From JAJTHC01 sp044348005 (lineage in GTDB: Bacteria; Cyanobacteriota; Vampirovibrionia; Vampirovibrionales; JAJTHC01): DNA of 38,501 bases. The notes under the pieces were generated by a model. It saw only the letters and a program-made list of their open reading frames with translations. It was not told the DNA's origin and did no database searches. This document shows, in pieces, positions 1 through 8,308 of the stretch (the first letter of the stretch is position 1; every line of letters begins with the position of its first letter). The stretch is taken from assembly GCA_044348005.1 (NCBI GenBank), contig JBIKTR010000016.1, forward strand, positions 1 through 38,501, in the 5' to 3' direction. Position numbers and translations under genes: made by a program.

Positions 1-397
1 AAGTTATTCCCTGTTCTTTATTGAAAAAAATCAGGGTAATTTTAGGAACATGCTTGCTTTGAAATCCTTCTGTATAAGCCATTTCAAAGATGCTGAATCA
101 AGTGTCCTCCCGAATAATCGCTATTTTGTGAGTATTTTGCCTGTAAATTCCCTGTTATTCTTGTATGGCAAGAATATTATCAGTTTTCTCCTCCACCACT
201 TTCCCTTAAGAATCAGTCATATCAGGAATTTGCAGGATTTACGCTCAAGCACTCGCCGTGTGTGGGGGTCTGAGACGGATGGGGATCCACTCCTCATTCA
301 GGTATGCCTTTTAAATGGCTCACGTATCCGCTTTTTTTGGCGTTTCTATACAGGCCCCCAATTTCAAAAGGCACCACTATAGTGTGCTTTAAGGTGT
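1..397. other. Stretch without a recognisable gene
   Basis: No convincing gene is visible here. A 110-codon open frame on the plus strand (50-382) has no ribosome binding site and no family resemblance. On the minus strand a short stretch reads like degenerate coding sequence, but stop codons interrupt it. The segment lies downstream of the restriction-modification specificity gene and is probably island debris. Confidence 0.4.
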
Positions 398-1555
398 TTA
401 CACCAGCTCACCTGTTTTTTCGATACGATCGTCCAAATAGGAGACCACGCCCTGAATGACCACCTTTTGCAAGGCAGAAACCACAAGGTTCATCGTGTCA
501 TAGTCGGGTGTTCCGTCGTCGGTGATGGGGAGTTGCATTATATCTTTTTGTATTTTTTTATTTGAAATACTATCACCCCAACTATATAGAGGAGATAGAG
601 ATTTGTAAATCGAAGTAGCCATAAACAATAGGTTATTTTTCGTACGTTTATCAAGTTCTTTATGATATAAAGCTAAGTTATGACTATCATTTGAGAAAAA
701 TTGATCTTTTTGATAGGTAACTACAAATGTTTTACCCCCAATAAAAATACAGTTCCCTTCATCTATATAAGCATTATCAAATTGAATTTGCGTACCGACA
801 GAGTTATTACTTTGACCTGCTGTTAAATAGGGGATTTTCCCTGAGTTTGGAACAATGTCTCTTGATAAAATACTGTGCGTATTTTTTATTGAAAATAATT
901 GTTTCACCTCGAACGTCTTCCAAGTGAGAGCATCGAGATTTTTGAGGGTGCTTTGCTCCGTTGGAGTGAGGGTGGTATCGGTAAGACCTGTAACGGTAAG
1001 GTACGCCTTGAGCGTCGCTAGACGCTCCGCCTTGAGCGTCGCTAGACGCTCCGCCTTGAGCGTCGCTATAAACGCTTCCATGAAGTCGAACGCTATTTGG
1101 GCTTCTCCGTTGTTAGTTACAGTCGGTAAACTTACAGGTGCATTCAGAAAAATTTTGTCTACATCTCGAACAAGTACTGATAGTAAAGACTGCTTTTTCC
1201 GATTAAAGAGAGCAGTAAAATAAATTATTGCATTTGGAGATACGCCATTTTTTGAAGCAATTTTTCTTACAAACTGCCCCGCATACCATGGTTTTTGACG
1301 ATAGAAAAAATCCATTTGTAAAAGCCCCAAACTCCAAGTGCCTGCAGGGTTGATATTTTCTTTATTCACGAATCCCGTTTGTTGCAAAATACCTTGATTT
1401 TGCGAAGTTCTCGTAACGTAGTCGTAATCTTTACCTTGTGTGAGTTTGTCCTTATTAAAACTAAGCGTATTTTGGATTTCAAACAAATCACCTAATCGAT
1501 AGTCTTGCCACTCGATGCTGTAGTCGGTTTCCAACTGCTTGAGTTGGGCTTGCAT
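398..1555 (-). CDS. Restriction-modification specificity subunit (HsdS-like / BcgI B-like)
   Basis: This DNA-recognition subunit would partner the methylase/nuclease encoded just upstream. The protein is about 385 aa and has two similar halves. Each opens with a short motif typical of a target recognition domain (DYRLGDLFEIQNT near residue 17, and WKTFEVKQLFSIKNT near residue 215). The halves are joined by a repeated helix-like spacer at residues 163-183. That is the two-TRD plan of type I S subunits and BcgI-type B subunits. I chose the ATG at 1555, not the longer frame from 1615, because it follows the methylase stop by 11 bp while the longer start would sit inside the methylase gene. No translocase (HsdR) gene is visible, which favours a BcgI-like type IIB system. 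Base composition is AT-richer than the core genes, consistent with transfer. Confidence 0.75.
   Translation of the reverse strand: MQAQLKQLETDYSIEWQDYRLGDLFEIQNTLSFNKDKLTQGKDYDYVTRTSQNQGILQQTGFVNKENINPAGTWSLGLLQMDFFYRQKPWYAGQFVRKIASKNGVSPNAIIYFTALFNRKKQSLLSVLVRDVDKIFLNAPVSLPTVTNNGEAQIAFDFMEAFIATLKAERLATLKAERLATLKAYLTVTGLTDTTLTPTEQSTLKNLDALTWKTFEVKQLFSIKNTHSILSRDIVPNSGKIPYLTAGQSNNSVGTQIQFDNAYIDEGNCIFIGGKTFVVTYQKDQFFSNDSHNLALYHKELDKRTKNNLLFMATSIYKSLSPLYSWGDSISNKKIQKDIMQLPITDDGTPDYDTMNLVVSALQKVVIQGVVSYLDDRIEKTGELV
1005..1068 (-). repeat. 24-bp tandem repeat inside the specificity gene
   Basis: A perfect 24-bp unit is repeated 2.7 times (1005-1028, 1029-1052, partial 1053-1068). It keeps the reading frame and encodes the 8-residue unit ATLKAERL between the two recognition domains. 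Each full unit also contains the 7-bp inverted repeat GAGCGTC/GACGCTC. Gain or loss of one unit would change the distance between the recognition domains by eight residues without breaking the frame. Confidence 0.9.
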
Positions 1556-1566
1556 CGAATGGCGAT

Positions 1567-3609
1567 CTACTTTCCCAAGCCGTCTTCCCCCTTGATGAGT
1601 TGTTCGACCTCCCACGCCAAATAGTCCGCCACCGTTTTTCTAAAATCATCGAAGGTGGGTTTGGTGTCAATCGGGGGGCGTTGATTCCAATCCGCCCCAT
1701 TCTTAGGGTCTATGCGTCCTTCGTAATACTCGTTTTCCGTAAAGATATTGAGCTTATTTTTACCAAAGCGAACCAAGTTTACCACTTCTTCATAACGTTC
1801 TTTGGCTCTGTCTGTATCTTTTAAGTTATTGCTAGCTTTTTTTCGGCTCGTGCGTGTGTAGCCGTCGTTCGAAAAATCAATAAACTTCACGACTTCATCT
1901 CGATGATGAGCTTCATTGACTTTAAACACATAAATATAGGTTTGCACACTGGATTTTCCGATAAACAAATCCATGGGCATTTTAATACTGGCGATGAGTG
2001 TGTGTTTTTTCAAAATCCTTTGGTTGTAGTCTTTGGCTCGTCCTGAACCAGCGGAACTTTGAATAATGATAGCCGCATAGCCTTTATTCATCATGCTAAG
2101 GGCTTTTTCAACAAAGTTCATACCGTTGCCTAGTGCGGAATACGGCGGATTCAAAATAAAGGCATCCGCAGGGAAGCGGTCGTTTGTTTTTCCAAAGGCA
2201 TAATTTCCATTGAATTTTAAGGAGTCATCCTGTATAATGTTGGAGCTACCATCGCCCATTAAAATCATGTTCAAAATAGCCAACATGTAAATTTTAGGAA
2301 GAACTTCTAACCCTAATAATTGTTCTGCTTTAATTTGCCTTTCTTTTTGAGCCAGTGCTTCTGGAGATGTCATTCTGTTTTTAGCGTCATTGAGCATTTC
2401 ATTCATGGCGGCGACCAATAAACCCGCTGAACCTGTCGCAAAATCCCATACATAGGAATCTTTATGCACCCTTGCGAGCTTCACCAAAAGCGAAGCCACA
2501 TAGGAAGGCGTCAACACCACATCATTCAGGCTGTCTTGAGAAAAACCTAGCCAGCCGTACATCTCGTTAAAGAGTTTCCCTGTAAAATCAGTGGTTAATC
2601 CAATTTTGTAATAAAACCCCAAATCATTGACAATTTTTACAAAGACTCGTTTAAGCGGACTTCTTCCATTTTCGGCTCTATTGATTTTGTCATTAAGAAG
2701 TGTGTTTGATAAGGTTCTAATAATCAATTCTTGTTTGTCTTGCGGAATTTCTTTTTCTCTTAGAAAAGCTTTTATTTTACGGACAATAATATCGCCGTCT
2801 CGATTACCTATTTCAGAAGACGACCTTAACTCCTCTTCTTCAAGAGGGTTTACTATCCATTTTTCCCCTGGTTTACCAGGAATCCCGAGTGTCGCAATGA
2901 TAGAGGCGGCCACCAAATGCACACGATCGTCTTCGCCCAATCCTTTTTCGTCCTTGTAAATGTCATTATTCAGTTTAATCAAACTTGCATCAATTTCTTT
3001 TTCTCGGCGTTCCTTCAGCCTGTCGATTTCTTCTTGAGAAAGGTTTAAGCGTTTGACCTGTTTAATAAAATTGTTAAAATGCTGAGGGGCTAAAAAAGAA
3101 AAATCGGAAAAGTCGCCTACTTTTTGACCCATACCAAAGTTCGTTTTGGAAACATAATAAACGCCTATTTGATGTTGCAAATTCCCAGTTTCATCTTTGT
3201 AGCCCGTCATGCCTATTGCGATAATCTCGCTATAACTGGTGTGGTGTAATACGGCATTGGCATAATGAACGGCTCCATTGACGGCATAAGAATTGATGTT
3301 TTTATAGTTGGGTTCGTTTTTAGCGGTTAAATTGTCCACTTGTCCATGAGCATCTAGCTTTTCTAGTTTATCTTTATAGCCTTTGTATTCAATCAATATA
3401 GGGAAATAATTGTTGAATTCATCTGGTAGTAGCAATTGTGTATCAGGAATATTTTGACCATCGCCTCCAGTTTTGGTAGGATAACACTTAAAGGCTTTGC
3501 CTATTTCCTCATTAGATGAGTCTGTTTTTAATTTGGGATCTAACTTATAACTTTTAAGCCAACCATTACCCAAATCTTCGATATAGGACTCCACTGCTTG
3601 TACACCCAT
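1567..3609 (-). CDS. Fused restriction endonuclease/adenine methyltransferase (BcgI A-like)
   Basis: This 680-aa protein would both methylate and cut DNA together with the specificity subunit. Residues about 1-110 contain a PD-(D/E)xK-like nuclease signature: a PD pair at 55-56 or 62-63, then ILIEYKG with E74-x-K76. A helical linker follows, then an N6-adenine methylase domain of HsdM type with the SAM-binding motif DFATGSAGLL near residue 387 and the catalytic motif NPPYS near 486. Length and domain order resemble the BcgI A subunit, which I recall as slightly shorter. The ATG at 3609 is preceded by AAGGAC. The gene is followed after 11 bp by the specificity gene. A solitary type I HsdM would lack the N-terminal nuclease, so a type II (IIB/IIG-like) assignment is preferred. 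The exact subtype is an inference. Confidence 0.8.
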   Translation of the reverse strand: MGVQAVESYIEDLGNGWLKSYKLDPKLKTDSSNEEIGKAFKCYPTKTGGDGQNIPDTQLLLPDEFNNYFPILIEYKGYKDKLEKLDAHGQVDNLTAKNEPNYKNINSYAVNGAVHYANAVLHHTSYSEIIAIGMTGYKDETGNLQHQIGVYYVSKTNFGMGQKVGDFSDFSFLAPQHFNNFIKQVKRLNLSQEEIDRLKERREKEIDASLIKLNNDIYKDEKGLGEDDRVHLVAASIIATLGIPGKPGEKWIVNPLEEEELRSSSEIGNRDGDIIVRKIKAFLREKEIPQDKQELIIRTLSNTLLNDKINRAENGRSPLKRVFVKIVNDLGFYYKIGLTTDFTGKLFNEMYGWLGFSQDSLNDVVLTPSYVASLLVKLARVHKDSYVWDFATGSAGLLVAAMNEMLNDAKNRMTSPEALAQKERQIKAEQLLGLEVLPKIYMLAILNMILMGDGSSNIIQDDSLKFNGNYAFGKTNDRFPADAFILNPPYSALGNGMNFVEKALSMMNKGYAAIIIQSSAGSGRAKDYNQRILKKHTLIASIKMPMDLFIGKSSVQTYIYVFKVNEAHHRDEVVKFIDFSNDGYTRTSRKKASNNLKDTDRAKERYEEVVNLVRFGKNKLNIFTENEYYEGRIDPKNGADWNQRPPIDTKPTFDDFRKTVADYLAWEVEQLIKGEDGLGK

Positions 3610-3737
3610 TGTTTCTTGTCCTTCTTCATTTGACGCATGAGTGCCATTTTAGCATCAACAAAACGAGAAGGCATCAATCCACTGAAGCATTACGACAAGG
3701 CTCATTTCATGCTCTCCTAAACGGTTGGGGGATGGCT

Positions 3738-3851
3738 TTATTCTGATGCAAATTGAGAAAGTAAGATTTCTGCTTTAATCGGTGTCACATACTCTAAATC
3801 AAATAAATTGCTTCGCAAGGCACGTTTTTGCTTGATTCGCTCATTTAGGTT
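3738..3851 (-). pseudogene. C-terminal remnant of an unknown gene cut by an IS1595-type element
   Basis: A minus-strand open frame of about 37 codons ends at a stop at 3738. Its last residues are PIKAEILLSQFASE. It is open right up to the inverted repeat of the IS1595-type remnant at 3852, and no start codon with a binding site is present. I read it as the 3' end of a gene whose front was lost when the insertion sequence landed. The short fragment does not identify the family. Its position upstream of the R-M genes suggests it may once have belonged to that island. Confidence 0.35.
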
Positions 3852-4048
3852 GGGTCTGGTAAACTTTAGCTAATTTTATGATAGGCTAAAGTATTATGAA
3901 TCCTAGTAAAAATAAGTATTATAAACAGTCGCACATTCCTGAACGTAAATTTCGCGAATTATTGCGGTGTTTTGCATTAGATTTAAAGAGGATACAGAGA
4001 AATAGCGAACATAATGTAAGTGGCGTAAAAAGTGAGGAAATGGAGTGA
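3852..4048 (+). mobile_element. 5' remnant of an IS1595-type insertion sequence
   Basis: The segment starts with an inverted-repeat end (GGGTCTGGTAAACTTTAG) that recurs exactly at 38379-38396, beside the other end of a related element. It includes the first part of a transposase reading frame from the ATG at 3896. The remnant stops where the IS5-type element begins, and no matching right end follows. No target duplication can be demonstrated because the other end is missing. Confidence 0.65.
3896..4048 (+). pseudogene. Truncated IS1595-family transposase, N-terminus
   Basis: The frame begins MNPSKNKYYKQSHIPERKF and continues through RELLRCFALDLK, which is the usual opening of IS1595/IS1016-type transposases. 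After about residue 31 similarity fades, as if a frameshift had occurred: a later NVS is still recognisable. The frame ends at residue 50 instead of the family's roughly 200-300. The catalytic DDE part is missing, so the copy is inactive. Confidence 0.65.
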
Positions 4049-4121
4049 TTTTTCCTGAAATTGCCTCAATTATACCCCTGAAGTCCCCCTATTCCCCCCT
4101 ATTTCCCCAAAACAACAGACA

Positions 4122-5051
4122 CTACCCCCTCGCCAAATAACCGTATCGCCTTAAATTGTAAGCCAACGCCAACCCATTCATCTGTTGTTTGACCGCCTCT
4201 AAACCACGATACCACACACGATCCACCTTCCATAGCGTCTTCCAGCACGCAAACACATGCTCCACCGAGGCACGAATCCCTGACCACAAACGATTCATGT
4301 ATTTGTCCCGCAACGCCAACTCTGGCGTGGGTTCGCCCTTCTTGCCCCTCGGGCGACGCTTTAAATGATTCAATTTCAAGCCCTTCGCTTTCGCCACCTT
4401 GCCCATCCCCGTATACCCAGAATCCGCCACCACACGACCCTCATCCCCAATCAACACAGGCTCTAAGCCTTGGCTGTCATGCGGACGCTCGCTCGTGGTA
4501 TGCACCTTGCGAATCAGTTTACTGCCCTTGTCCACGTTGATTGTGGCACTGTAACCATAGCCCTTATGACCGTGATCCGCATCGGGATCGCTACTGTCTG
4601 TGGGGTTTTTACGGGGGCGGGCATTGGCTTTCATAAACGTCGCATCGACCAAAGACCCCTGCTTGAGCAGAAGTCCAGCGTCCTTGAAAAAGTCGTCTAA
4701 ATCGTTAATGAAGCGGGTGTCTAAGTCGGCGTTTCGCATGTCTCTACGAAAGTCTTCAAGGGTTGTGCTGTCTGGGATTGAGGCATTAAGTCCAACGCCT
4801 AAAAACTTACGAAAGCTCATGCGGTCTTGGCATTGGAATTCGGTTTGCACGTCGCTGAGGGAAAACCACAGCTGGAGCAGGTACATTTTAAAAAGTAGGA
4901 TTTTGGGGTAGGGGCGTCTGCCTATTTTTTTTGTGGGCAGGTGTTGATTGAGCAGGTCTTCAAAGCGTTGCCATGGAAGACTTTGTGTCATTTCTTCAAG
5001 GAATCGGTGTTGTGGGCAGGCATCTTGGAGCAGGTAGTCGGCAAAGTTCAT
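4122..5051 (-). CDS. IS5-family transposase
   Basis: This 309-aa DDE transposase would cut and join the ends of its own insertion sequence. The N-terminal part (LPTKKIGRRPYPKILLFKM, then LQLWFSLSDVQTEFQ) is the typical IS5-group DNA-binding region. The DDE core shows SLVDATFMKA (first Asp near residue 139), VVADSGYTG (second Asp near 210) and a C-terminal SVEHVFACWKTLWK block with the Glu. The reading frame is intact and full length, so the element may still be active. Element ends probably lie within about 70 bp of the gene on each side (roughly 4050-5110), but I could not identify a convincing pair of terminal repeats. It interrupts or abuts the IS1595-type remnant on its left. Confidence 0.9.
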   Translation of the reverse strand: MNFADYLLQDACPQHRFLEEMTQSLPWQRFEDLLNQHLPTKKIGRRPYPKILLFKMYLLQLWFSLSDVQTEFQCQDRMSFRKFLGVGLNASIPDSTTLEDFRRDMRNADLDTRFINDLDDFFKDAGLLLKQGSLVDATFMKANARPRKNPTDSSDPDADHGHKGYGYSATINVDKGSKLIRKVHTTSERPHDSQGLEPVLIGDEGRVVADSGYTGMGKVAKAKGLKLNHLKRRPRGKKGEPTPELALRDKYMNRLWSGIRASVEHVFACWKTLWKVDRVWYRGLEAVKQQMNGLALAYNLRRYGYLARG

Positions 5052-5125
5052 AAAAAGTCCTCAAAACAATGTTATGCTCTTATTTTACCAAAAACAACCC
5101 ACTTTCTCTGTGCCTTCTAAACGCC

Positions 5126-5157
5126 AAAGAAAGCAGTCAATTGACAGAGCTTTCTTT
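5126..5157 (-). terminator. Probable intrinsic terminator of the 5241-6401 gene
   Basis: A perfect 9-bp stem (AAAGAAAGC at 5126-5134 with GCTTTCTTT at 5149-5157) encloses a 14-nt loop. It lies 84 bp downstream of the minus-strand gene ending at 5241. The stem is AT-rich and the trailing T-run is weak, so efficiency is uncertain. Confidence 0.45.
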
Positions 5158-5240
5158 AGTATTCGATAGATCCTTCTTTTTTACTAGAATATCCTGTTGA
5201 ATAGGTCGTAAGACGACTTTAATGAAGAAGTCTATGCGCC

Positions 5241-6401
5241 TTAAAACGCCAGTCGCTTCTTGATATTCACCAAGGCTTTGCTCGGCACAGTACGGTCGTC
5301 TAACGCGATTTTCGCCAGCATTTGTCGCGTGTAACGTTTGTAAAACACCAAGTACAACTGCTGGGTGGGATCATCCACATTAAAGCTTACGTTACCTTTT
5401 AAGCGTGTGTTCGGATCAATCTTGTTAAACCACAAGCCTGTATCCCCAAACGGCGAGGCAAAAAACGTGCGTTGATCTTCATCCATCACGGCGACATCCA
5501 TCATCGTAAAGGTGTTGGTGGTGGCATTGCTAACGTCCAGCGTTAAGGTGATTTCCTTATTCTCTCCAAAGGGATCCTTCGCCAGCTGAAAGCCCAAGAG
5601 TTTTACCTTTAAGCCGTCTAGTTTCAGATCATCTACGCCGACTTCAAGCGGGTTCATGGAAGGCAAGACCATGCCTTCTTTGAGCTTGATTTTCATTTCC
5701 GTACCTGTTTGCAACAGAGCACTTTCGCCTTCTCGCAATAAATTATAAGCCAATCCACCCAAGGCCCCGACGCCTGCCCCAATGGCAAGCGAATAGCCCT
5801 GAGAAGCCGCCACTAAGGCGACGCCTCCGAACTTTAAAGCGGCAACAGCCCCTAAGACGCCTCCGCCGAGTGCGTAACCTGTGGAAGTGGCGACGATTTT
5901 TGCCCCTGTTTTAAACGTGCCGTCTGACGTCGTGGAGCCTCCTTCAATCGGGATCTCCCGCCCGTCTGGCGTAATCATGTAGTCAAACCTCATCGTCATG
6001 TGGCCGTCACGAGCCATGCGTTTGGCACTAGTAATCTCAGCGATGCTTCCGTGAACAATGGTGCCTCGGGGGAGCAGAAGCTTGCCGTTACTGACGTAAT
6101 CTTTGCTCAGTTTGGCATAAAATTCATCGCCTTCCATGCTCAGGCCTTCGCCAATGGTGGTGACAATTTTAAGATCCAAACTTTCGCTTTTTTCAACTTT
6201 GGTGAGATCGTTATAATTCACTTGGGGAAAGCGTTTTTGAAGCGCTTGCGTGACGCTAATCCCTGTGCGGTAGGGAGCATCGGTGGTGCCTTGGATGGTT
6301 TCTGCAAGGGTATTCAAGCAGGGGCTACTCATTAATCCCAAAAGCAACAAGGCACGGACTCGTTTTTGTTGAAAAAAACCACAAAAGGGTACAAGCTTCA
6401 T
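5241..6401 (-). CDS. Exported protein with glycine-rich membrane-like segment, function unknown
   Basis: The 386-aa product starts with a basic N-terminus and a hydrophobic stretch (VRALLLLGLMSSPCLNTLA, about residues 15-33) typical of a signal peptide. The middle contains LLPRGTIVHGSIAEI and RFDYMITPDGREIPI, a beta-rich pattern seen in envelope proteins with TrbI/VirB10-like or SH3-like folds. Residues about 165-225 are dominated by Gly and Ala (GYALGGGVLGAVAALKFGG and GAGVGALGGLAYN), as in glycine-zipper domains that insert into membranes. The C-terminal third looks like a beta-sandwich. The protein therefore probably acts in the periplasm or outer envelope. I do not recognise the family. 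It is a single gene, divergent from the permease gene at 6595. Confidence 0.7.
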   Translation of the reverse strand: MKLVPFCGFFQQKRVRALLLLGLMSSPCLNTLAETIQGTTDAPYRTGISVTQALQKRFPQVNYNDLTKVEKSESLDLKIVTTIGEGLSMEGDEFYAKLSKDYVSNGKLLLPRGTIVHGSIAEITSAKRMARDGHMTMRFDYMITPDGREIPIEGGSTTSDGTFKTGAKIVATSTGYALGGGVLGAVAALKFGGVALVAASQGYSLAIGAGVGALGGLAYNLLREGESALLQTGTEMKIKLKEGMVLPSMNPLEVGVDDLKLDGLKVKLLGFQLAKDPFGENKEITLTLDVSNATTNTFTMMDVAVMDEDQRTFFASPFGDTGLWFNKIDPNTRLKGNVSFNVDDPTQQLYLVFYKRYTRQMLAKIALDDRTVPSKALVNIKKRLAF

Positions 6402-6594
6402 ACGCAGGTTTACCGCCTCATTAAGCGTGAATGATTCTTAGAAACCAACACGTCGACTCTTTCCTATCTGTATTGTAACAGAAGTGCCTGACTCTCACAA
6501 TCATTAAGGGGTGTAAATCCTTCAGACGATTCGCCCCCTCAAAACGATCGTCCCTATGTGCCGTTAAAACAAAGATTGATGTTAGAATAAAGAA

Positions 6595-7413
6595 ATGAAA
6601 AATACCTTAAGCCTATCCCTGCTGCTCTGTGTATCTGCACTGGCCATGATCCCCCTCTGGTTCATGGGCGTCTTAGCCTTTTCAGACAGTCGCGCCGTGA
6701 TGCAACACCACGGACTGTTGTGGTTGCCCTTAAAGCCGAGCTTGCATGCTTTTGAAGTTCTTTTTTCGGATGTTCGCTTGGGGCTCGCGCTGGGCAATTC
6801 CATTGCTGTTGCGGTGGTGGCTACCGCCTTACATGTGTTGACTTCTGCCATGGCCGGCTACGCCTTAGTGCATTTACCCTGTGTAGGCAGGCAATGGTGG
6901 ACTTTGGGGGTCTTTTTAACGATTTTGGTCCCCCCGCAAGTCAATAGTATTCCCTTGTTTATTTTGTTCAAGCAAGTGGGCTTGTTGAATAGTTACGTGG
7001 CCTTGATTTTACCGGCCGTTGTCAGTGGATTTGGAGTCATGCTGTTTCGTCAGTGGTTTTTAAGCTTTCCCTCCGCCTTAAAAGAATCCGCGGAACTAGA
7101 GGGGGCAAACCCCTGGCAAACCTTTTGGTACATTGCTTTACCCAATGCCCAAAGCCCCATGATTAGTCTCGCGGTATTGGGGTTTATTGGCTTGTGGGGG
7201 AGCTTTTTGTGGCCTTTGTTGGTGATTCAAGACGAACGATTGATCACGCTTCCTGTCTACTTGGCCCAACTGAAGCAGCAGTATCGTGATGTGTTGGATT
7301 GGCCGATTTTGATGGCATCGGCGACGTTAGCGATTTTGCCTATAATCTTATTTTTCATCGCACTGCAAAAGCCGTTTTTTGAACAGGGTTCCGTAACGGA
7401 AGGGATGAAATAA
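6595..7413 (+). CDS. Carbohydrate ABC transporter permease, MalG-like
   Basis: This 272-aa integral membrane protein has about six hydrophobic helices and the EAA coupling signature (ESAELEGANPWQTFWYIALP, about residues 163-182), where the ATPase subunit docks. It belongs to the MalG/UgpE group of sugar importers, which normally pairs with a MalF-type permease, a binding protein and an ATPase. None of these is adjacent, so it is an orphan half-permease here and its substrate cannot be told. A TAGAAT box at 6583-6588 ends only 6 bp before the ATG, and no Shine-Dalgarno sequence is visible, so the transcript may be leaderless. Confidence 0.85.
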   Translation: MKNTLSLSLLLCVSALAMIPLWFMGVLAFSDSRAVMQHHGLLWLPLKPSLHAFEVLFSDVRLGLALGNSIAVAVVATALHVLTSAMAGYALVHLPCVGRQWWTLGVFLTILVPPQVNSIPLFILFKQVGLLNSYVALILPAVVSGFGVMLFRQWFLSFPSALKESAELEGANPWQTFWYIALPNAQSPMISLAVLGFIGLWGSFLWPLLVIQDERLITLPVYLAQLKQQYRDVLDWPILMASATLAILPIILFFIALQKPFFEQGSVTEGMK

Positions 7414-7498
7414 AACTTAAAACTTTCTTAAGGTCTCTCCCCATTTACAGAATTGCCTTATACTTAAGTGAACTCTTCAGGGAAAGGAACTTTATCTC

Positions 7499-8119
7499 AT
7501 GTGGAAACCCTTTAGTTTGATTGCTTTAACGCTTGTCCTTCTTTTTATAGGGGCTTCAATGCTTTTACCTTCATTTACAGGCAAAGCTTCAGAGGCCTTG
7601 GATGTCACGGGATATAAGAATTCGTCGATTGGCAAAACACTCCCTCATGTCACGCTGGAAGCGACAGGCGTAAAAAGTAAACACATCAGCCTCCCAGATG
7701 ATTATTGGAGATACTCACGTTTTGCAGTTTTAATTTTTTATCCCATGGATCAAACCCCCGGTTGCACGATCCAATTGTGTGCCATGAAAGACGCCTATAA
7801 AGACTTTAAGCATTATGGCTGGGGAGGGATTTGGGTTGCAGGAGTCAATTCAGCCCCTTTGTTGAGTCATGAGGCTTTTGCGGGCTTGTATAAACTGCCG
7901 TTCCCACTGTTGGTCGACAAAGATCGCCAACTGGCAAAACACTTTGATATTGGTGAAACGATGGGGGTCAATAACCGAACGGTTTTAGTGTTTGACATGA
8001 ATCATGTGATTTGGAAAAAAGAAGGGATGCCTTCCCCCCAAGAAATTTTAGGTGTGATTCATCTACAAGCGGCTCGAACGGAAGTAATATGGACGAAGCC
8101 CCAAAAAACATCCCACTAA
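7499..8119 (+). CDS. Exported peroxiredoxin, BCP/PrxQ type
   Basis: This 206-aa thiol peroxidase would reduce hydroperoxides outside the cytoplasm. Residues about 5-25 form a hydrophobic signal or anchor segment (LIALTLVLLFIGASMLL). The AhpC/TSA fold follows, with IFYPMDQTPGCTIQLC. Cys89 is the peroxidatic residue in the TPGCT motif, and Cys94, five residues later, is the resolving cysteine arranged as in BCP/PrxQ proteins. The segment PLLVDKDRQLAKHFDIGE matches the usual family pattern. Most BCP proteins are cytoplasmic and about 155 aa, so the added N-terminal export segment is notable. The gene stands alone, starting at an ATG preceded by GGGAAAGGAAC. The metY control region starts about 20 bp after its stop. 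Confidence 0.85.
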   Translation: MWKPFSLIALTLVLLFIGASMLLPSFTGKASEALDVTGYKNSSIGKTLPHVTLEATGVKSKHISLPDDYWRYSRFAVLIFYPMDQTPGCTIQLCAMKDAYKDFKHYGWGGIWVAGVNSAPLLSHEAFAGLYKLPFPLLVDKDRQLAKHFDIGETMGVNNRTVLVFDMNHVIWKKEGMPSPQEILGVIHLQAARTEVIWTKPQKTSH

Positions 8120-8139
8120 ACTCAAGTCGTTTTTGAAGG

Positions 8140-8168
8140 TTGACAATGCGTAATGAAAATGTTATGGT
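8140..8168 (+). promoter_or_regulatory. Promoter of the metY leader
   Basis: A perfect -35 box TTGACA (8140-8145) is separated by exactly 17 bp from a -10 box TATGGT (8163-8168). Transcription would start near 8175, leaving about 275 nt of leader before metY. It is the best sigma70-type match I found in the window. Confidence 0.75.
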
Positions 8169-8203
8169 GATTCCATGTTAAATTTAGTTTAAGGAATGTC
8201 TTT

Positions 8204-8308
8204 GTGAACCTTACGTCTTGCACCATGATGATGTGTATGACGATGCCGATGCGAATCGGCTTAGGTGAGCCTTCCTTGAAAAAGGCGAGTCATTCTTTCG
8301 AATTTTAA
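8204..8308 (+). CDS. Methionine-rich leader peptide upstream of metY
   Basis: This 34-codon ORF starts with GTG, 8 nt after a clear AAGGA binding site (8191-8195), and ends with TAA at 8306-8308. Residues 8-16 read MMMCMTMPM: six Met codons in nine positions, with Cys at 6 and 11. The upstream ATG at 8196 cannot serve because it stops after three codons. The ORF lies between a strong promoter and an intrinsic terminator, and the next gene makes homocysteine, the direct precursor of methionine. The product is probably never a functional protein: translation itself would be the sensor, pausing at the Met run when charged methionyl-tRNA is scarce. The coding assignment rests on composition, binding site and context. 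Confidence 0.8.
   Translation: MNLTSCTMMMCMTMPMRIGLGEPSLKKASHSFEF

Noticed and set aside
50..382. 110-codon plus-strand frame at the left edge
   Set aside because: No ribosome binding site, no family pattern, and atypical composition for a protein.
3994..5111. ACAGAGAAA at 3994-4002 and its complement at 5103-5111 as terminal repeats of the IS5-type element
   Set aside because: The left copy falls inside sequence that still aligns with the IS1595-type transposase remnant. The match does not extend inward and no flanking duplication is present.
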